Shown piece by piece: positions 62,405-64,000 of a stretch of DNA of 64,000 bases; the stretch's first letter is position 1, and each line of letters starts with the position of its first letter. The stretch comes from an uncultured Prevotella sp. (lineage in GTDB: Bacteria > Bacteroidota > Bacteroidia > Bacteroidales > Bacteroidaceae), in the NCBI GenBank assembly GCA_900554835.1, contig USJD01000002.1, forward strand, positions 9,412 to 73,411. Direction: 5' to 3'. Under the pieces are notes generated by a model, which did no database searches, was not told where the DNA came from, and saw only the letters and a list, made by a program, of their open reading frames with translations. Both the position numbers and the translations under genes were made by a program.

Positions 62405-63691
62405 ATGAATACAAAGGAATTACCAGTATTATTGCTGACAGGTTATCTTGGCAGTGGTAAAACAACATTACTCAATAGAATATTGGGAAATAAAAAGGGT
62501 ATTAAATTCGCTGTTATTGTAAATGATATTGGCGAAGTAAATATTGATGCAGCCTTGATTGAAAAAGGGGGCGTTGTAGGTCAGAAGGATGATTCTCTTG
62601 TTGCTCTTCAGAATGGTTGTATCTGTTGTACTTTGAAAATGGACTTGGTTGAGCAGCTGAAAGAGATTGCTGATATGAAGAAATTCGACTATATCGTAAT
62701 CGAGGCCAGTGGTATCTGCGAACCAGCTCCTATTGCCCAGACCATTTGTTCTATTCCTTCTTTAGGTCCAGAATATATCAAGAATGGTGTGCTCCGTCTC
62801 GATAGTATCGTTACTGTAGTGGATGCTCTCCGTATGAAAGATGAATTCGCAAATGGCGATGACTTGATGAAGGATAATATCGATGAGGAGGATTTGGCTT
62901 CATTGGTTATTCAGCAAATCGAATTCTGTAATATTATCCTTTTGAATAAGGCTGCTGAGGTTGAACCAAAGGAACTGGAGAAACTGAAACAGATCATTCG
63001 TGCCATCCAACCTAAGGCAGAAATCTTTGAATGCAATTATGGTGATGTAGATTTGGATAAAATCGTCAATACTAAAAAGTTTGATTGGAATACTGTTGCT
63101 ACATCTGCCGGTTGGATACAGGAAATTGAAGCTGAGCGTAACGGGAAGAATGAAGATGAACATGGTGATCATGATGAAGATGAACACGATGATCATGATG
63201 AAGATGATCACGACGAGCATGAGCATCATCACCACCATCATGAAGACGATCACGAACATCACCATGGTCATGAGCATCACCACCACCATCATGATCACGA
63301 CCATGAGGAAGGTGAAGCTGAAGAGTATGGCATTGGAACATTCGTTTATTACAGCCGTAAGCCATTCGACTTGGGTTTGTTTGATGAGTTTGTTGCCAGA
63401 AAATGGCCTCGCGATGTTGTAAGAGCTAAAGGTATCTGCTATTTTGCTGACGAAAAAGATATGTGTTATGTCTTTGAACAGGCTGGTAAGCAGAAAACTG
63501 TTAAGCAGGCTGGACAATGGTTGGCAACGATGCCTAAGGATCAGTTGGAAGAGCTCCTTCAGCGAGAAGAACAGCTTCGAAAGGAATGGGATCCTGAGGT
63601 TGGCGACCGAATGGTTAAGATAGTCTTTATTGGTCAGCATTTACAGAAAGATGCTATTTGTGCAGAATTGGACAAGTGTCTGTGGGATTAG
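62405..63691 (+). CDS. COG0523 (CobW/P47K) GTPase with His-rich metal-binding loop
   Basis: A 428-residue metallochaperone-type GTPase. Walker A GYLGSGKT at 13-20, the family's metal-binding CICC at 72-75, and a C-terminal CobW_C domain (GLFDEFVARKWPRDVVRAKG). Residues ~253-300 are a long His/Asp/Glu run (over 20 His), suggesting Zn or Ni storage or delivery. The usual G4 NKxD reads NKAA, so guanine specificity may be reduced. It stands alone near the heavy-metal operon but is not part of it. Confidence 0.9.
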   Translation: MNTKELPVLLLTGYLGSGKTTLLNRILGNKKGIKFAVIVNDIGEVNIDAALIEKGGVVGQKDDSLVALQNGCICCTLKMDLVEQLKEIADMKKFDYIVIEASGICEPAPIAQTICSIPSLGPEYIKNGVLRLDSIVTVVDALRMKDEFANGDDLMKDNIDEEDLASLVIQQIEFCNIILLNKAAEVEPKELEKLKQIIRAIQPKAEIFECNYGDVDLDKIVNTKKFDWNTVATSAGWIQEIEAERNGKNEDEHGDHDEDEHDDHDEDDHDEHEHHHHHHEDDHEHHHGHEHHHHHHDHDHEEGEAEEYGIGTFVYYSRKPFDLGLFDEFVARKWPRDVVRAKGICYFADEKDMCYVFEQAGKQKTVKQAGQWLATMPKDQLEELLQREEQLRKEWDPEVGDRMVKIVFIGQHLQKDAICAELDKCLWD

Positions 63692-63726
63692 ATTAGTCTG
63701 TCGGAAATAATTTTATAATAATGATA

Positions 63727-63770
63727 AAGGGTGAATCAAAAGTCTTTGACTCTTGGTTCACCCTTGTTGT
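63727..63770 (+). terminator. Terminator of the COG0523 gene
   Basis: AAGGGTGAA (63727-63735) and TTCACCCTT (63757-63765) form a perfect stem followed by GTTGTTTAT. Confidence 0.8.
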
Positions 63771-64000
63771 TTATATATTTCAACTTTTTTTTATATTGCC
63801 CAAATTGTGGTTCTCGGTTTGGGTACTTGTTGCCCGCCTCGTGATCCCTCGTTGCCCGTCTCTTGTTCACCAGCTCCCCATCACGTGTTCCCCGAGGGAC
63901 CGCTTGATGGGCATGGTAGGAACGCGGTTTTTGACGAAAATGCTCTGTAGTTTCCTATATTTAGTTGACTACATAGTTCCTTATTCCTATTGTAAGTTGA
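63771..64000. other. Unusual GC-rich tail, no supported gene
   Basis: After an AT-rich bridge, 63826-63905 is GC-rich compared with the rest of the window, with two imperfect 22-nt copies beginning GTTGCCCG.CTC.TG.TC. One minus-strand frame (63954 to 63747) is open without a start codon and reads as protein (VPRGTRDGELVNKRRATRDH), suggesting a decayed gene or repeat. No CDS is called. Confidence 0.5.

Noticed and set aside
62900..63640. 246-codon minus-strand frame with a Met/Val/Phe-rich hydrophobic stretch
   Set aside because: The hydrophobic run is the reverse complement of the His/Asp codons of the metallochaperone loop (GTG/ATC/ATG), not a membrane protein.
63753..63950. 65-codon plus-strand frame at the window end
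   Set aside because: Starts inside the terminator hairpin, Pro/Cys-rich, no start signal; the opposite strand reads more like protein.

Overview
The window looks like a chromosomal segment of a member of the Bacteroidota, most likely Prevotellaceae (Prevotella/Segatella type). I base this on the promoters, which follow the Bacteroidota form TTTG - 19/20 nt - TAnnTTTG, on a short (~290 residue) primary sigma factor, and on families typical of the phylum: NigD-like and DUF3298 lipoproteins, a DUF5686-like outer-membrane barrel, DHHW proteins, a 34-residue 'smalltalk' peptide and an AddAB nuclease. Genus is an inference; no rRNA or tRNA gene was found.

1-12.5 kb (all minus strand): a long operon-like run. 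In transcription order it holds an NtrC-type response regulator, a large lipoprotein, a small three-helix membrane protein, a tubulin/FtsZ-like protein, a 1279-residue actin/Hsp70-like ATPase, a degenerate Hsp70-like protein with fibronectin-like repeats, a zinc-ribbon GTPase, and the start of a further protein that leaves the window. A tubulin-like, an actin-like and a Ras-fold NTPase next to envelope proteins is the most striking system here.

12.7-22.2 kb: a NigD-like and a DUF3298 lipoprotein, then a surface-polysaccharide locus. It has a hexapeptide acetyltransferase, an IspD/TarI-type cytidylyltransferase, an extended SDR, a LicD-type phosphotransferase, a Wzx-like flippase, a GT2 glycosyltransferase and a multi-pass membrane protein. 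LicD and the flippase are fired from two interlocked divergent promoters.

22.2-25.2 kb: an AT-rich, gene-poor scar. It contains a truncated Abi gene with a structured leader, a cluster of palindromic repeats, a large inverted repeat with a 40-bp perfect palindrome, an internally deleted HU-like gene and an intact smalltalk gene.

25.2-35.3 kb (minus): a secreted alpha/beta hydrolase, then a cell-wall-type cluster. An operon of SGNH hydrolase, MBOAT acyltransferase, two DHHW proteins and an MltF-like lytic transglycosylase lies beside a second operon of a paralogous transglycosylase and a sodium:solute symporter. This fits export and O-acetylation of a glycan, possibly peptidoglycan.

35.4-48.6 kb: hisG-hisD-hisC; then on the minus strand rarA, a TRIC/YicG-type membrane protein and a GH10-like glycosidase; then a CzcCBA-type heavy-metal efflux operon led by a His-rich small protein.

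48.8-63.7 kb (plus): a MORN-GH25 lysozyme fusion, the primary sigma factor, a DUF5686-like barrel, AddA/AddB, DsbD, and a COG0523 metallochaperone with a His-rich loop. Most transcription units end in recognisable hairpin terminators. The last ~230 bases are an unusually GC-rich decayed repeat.
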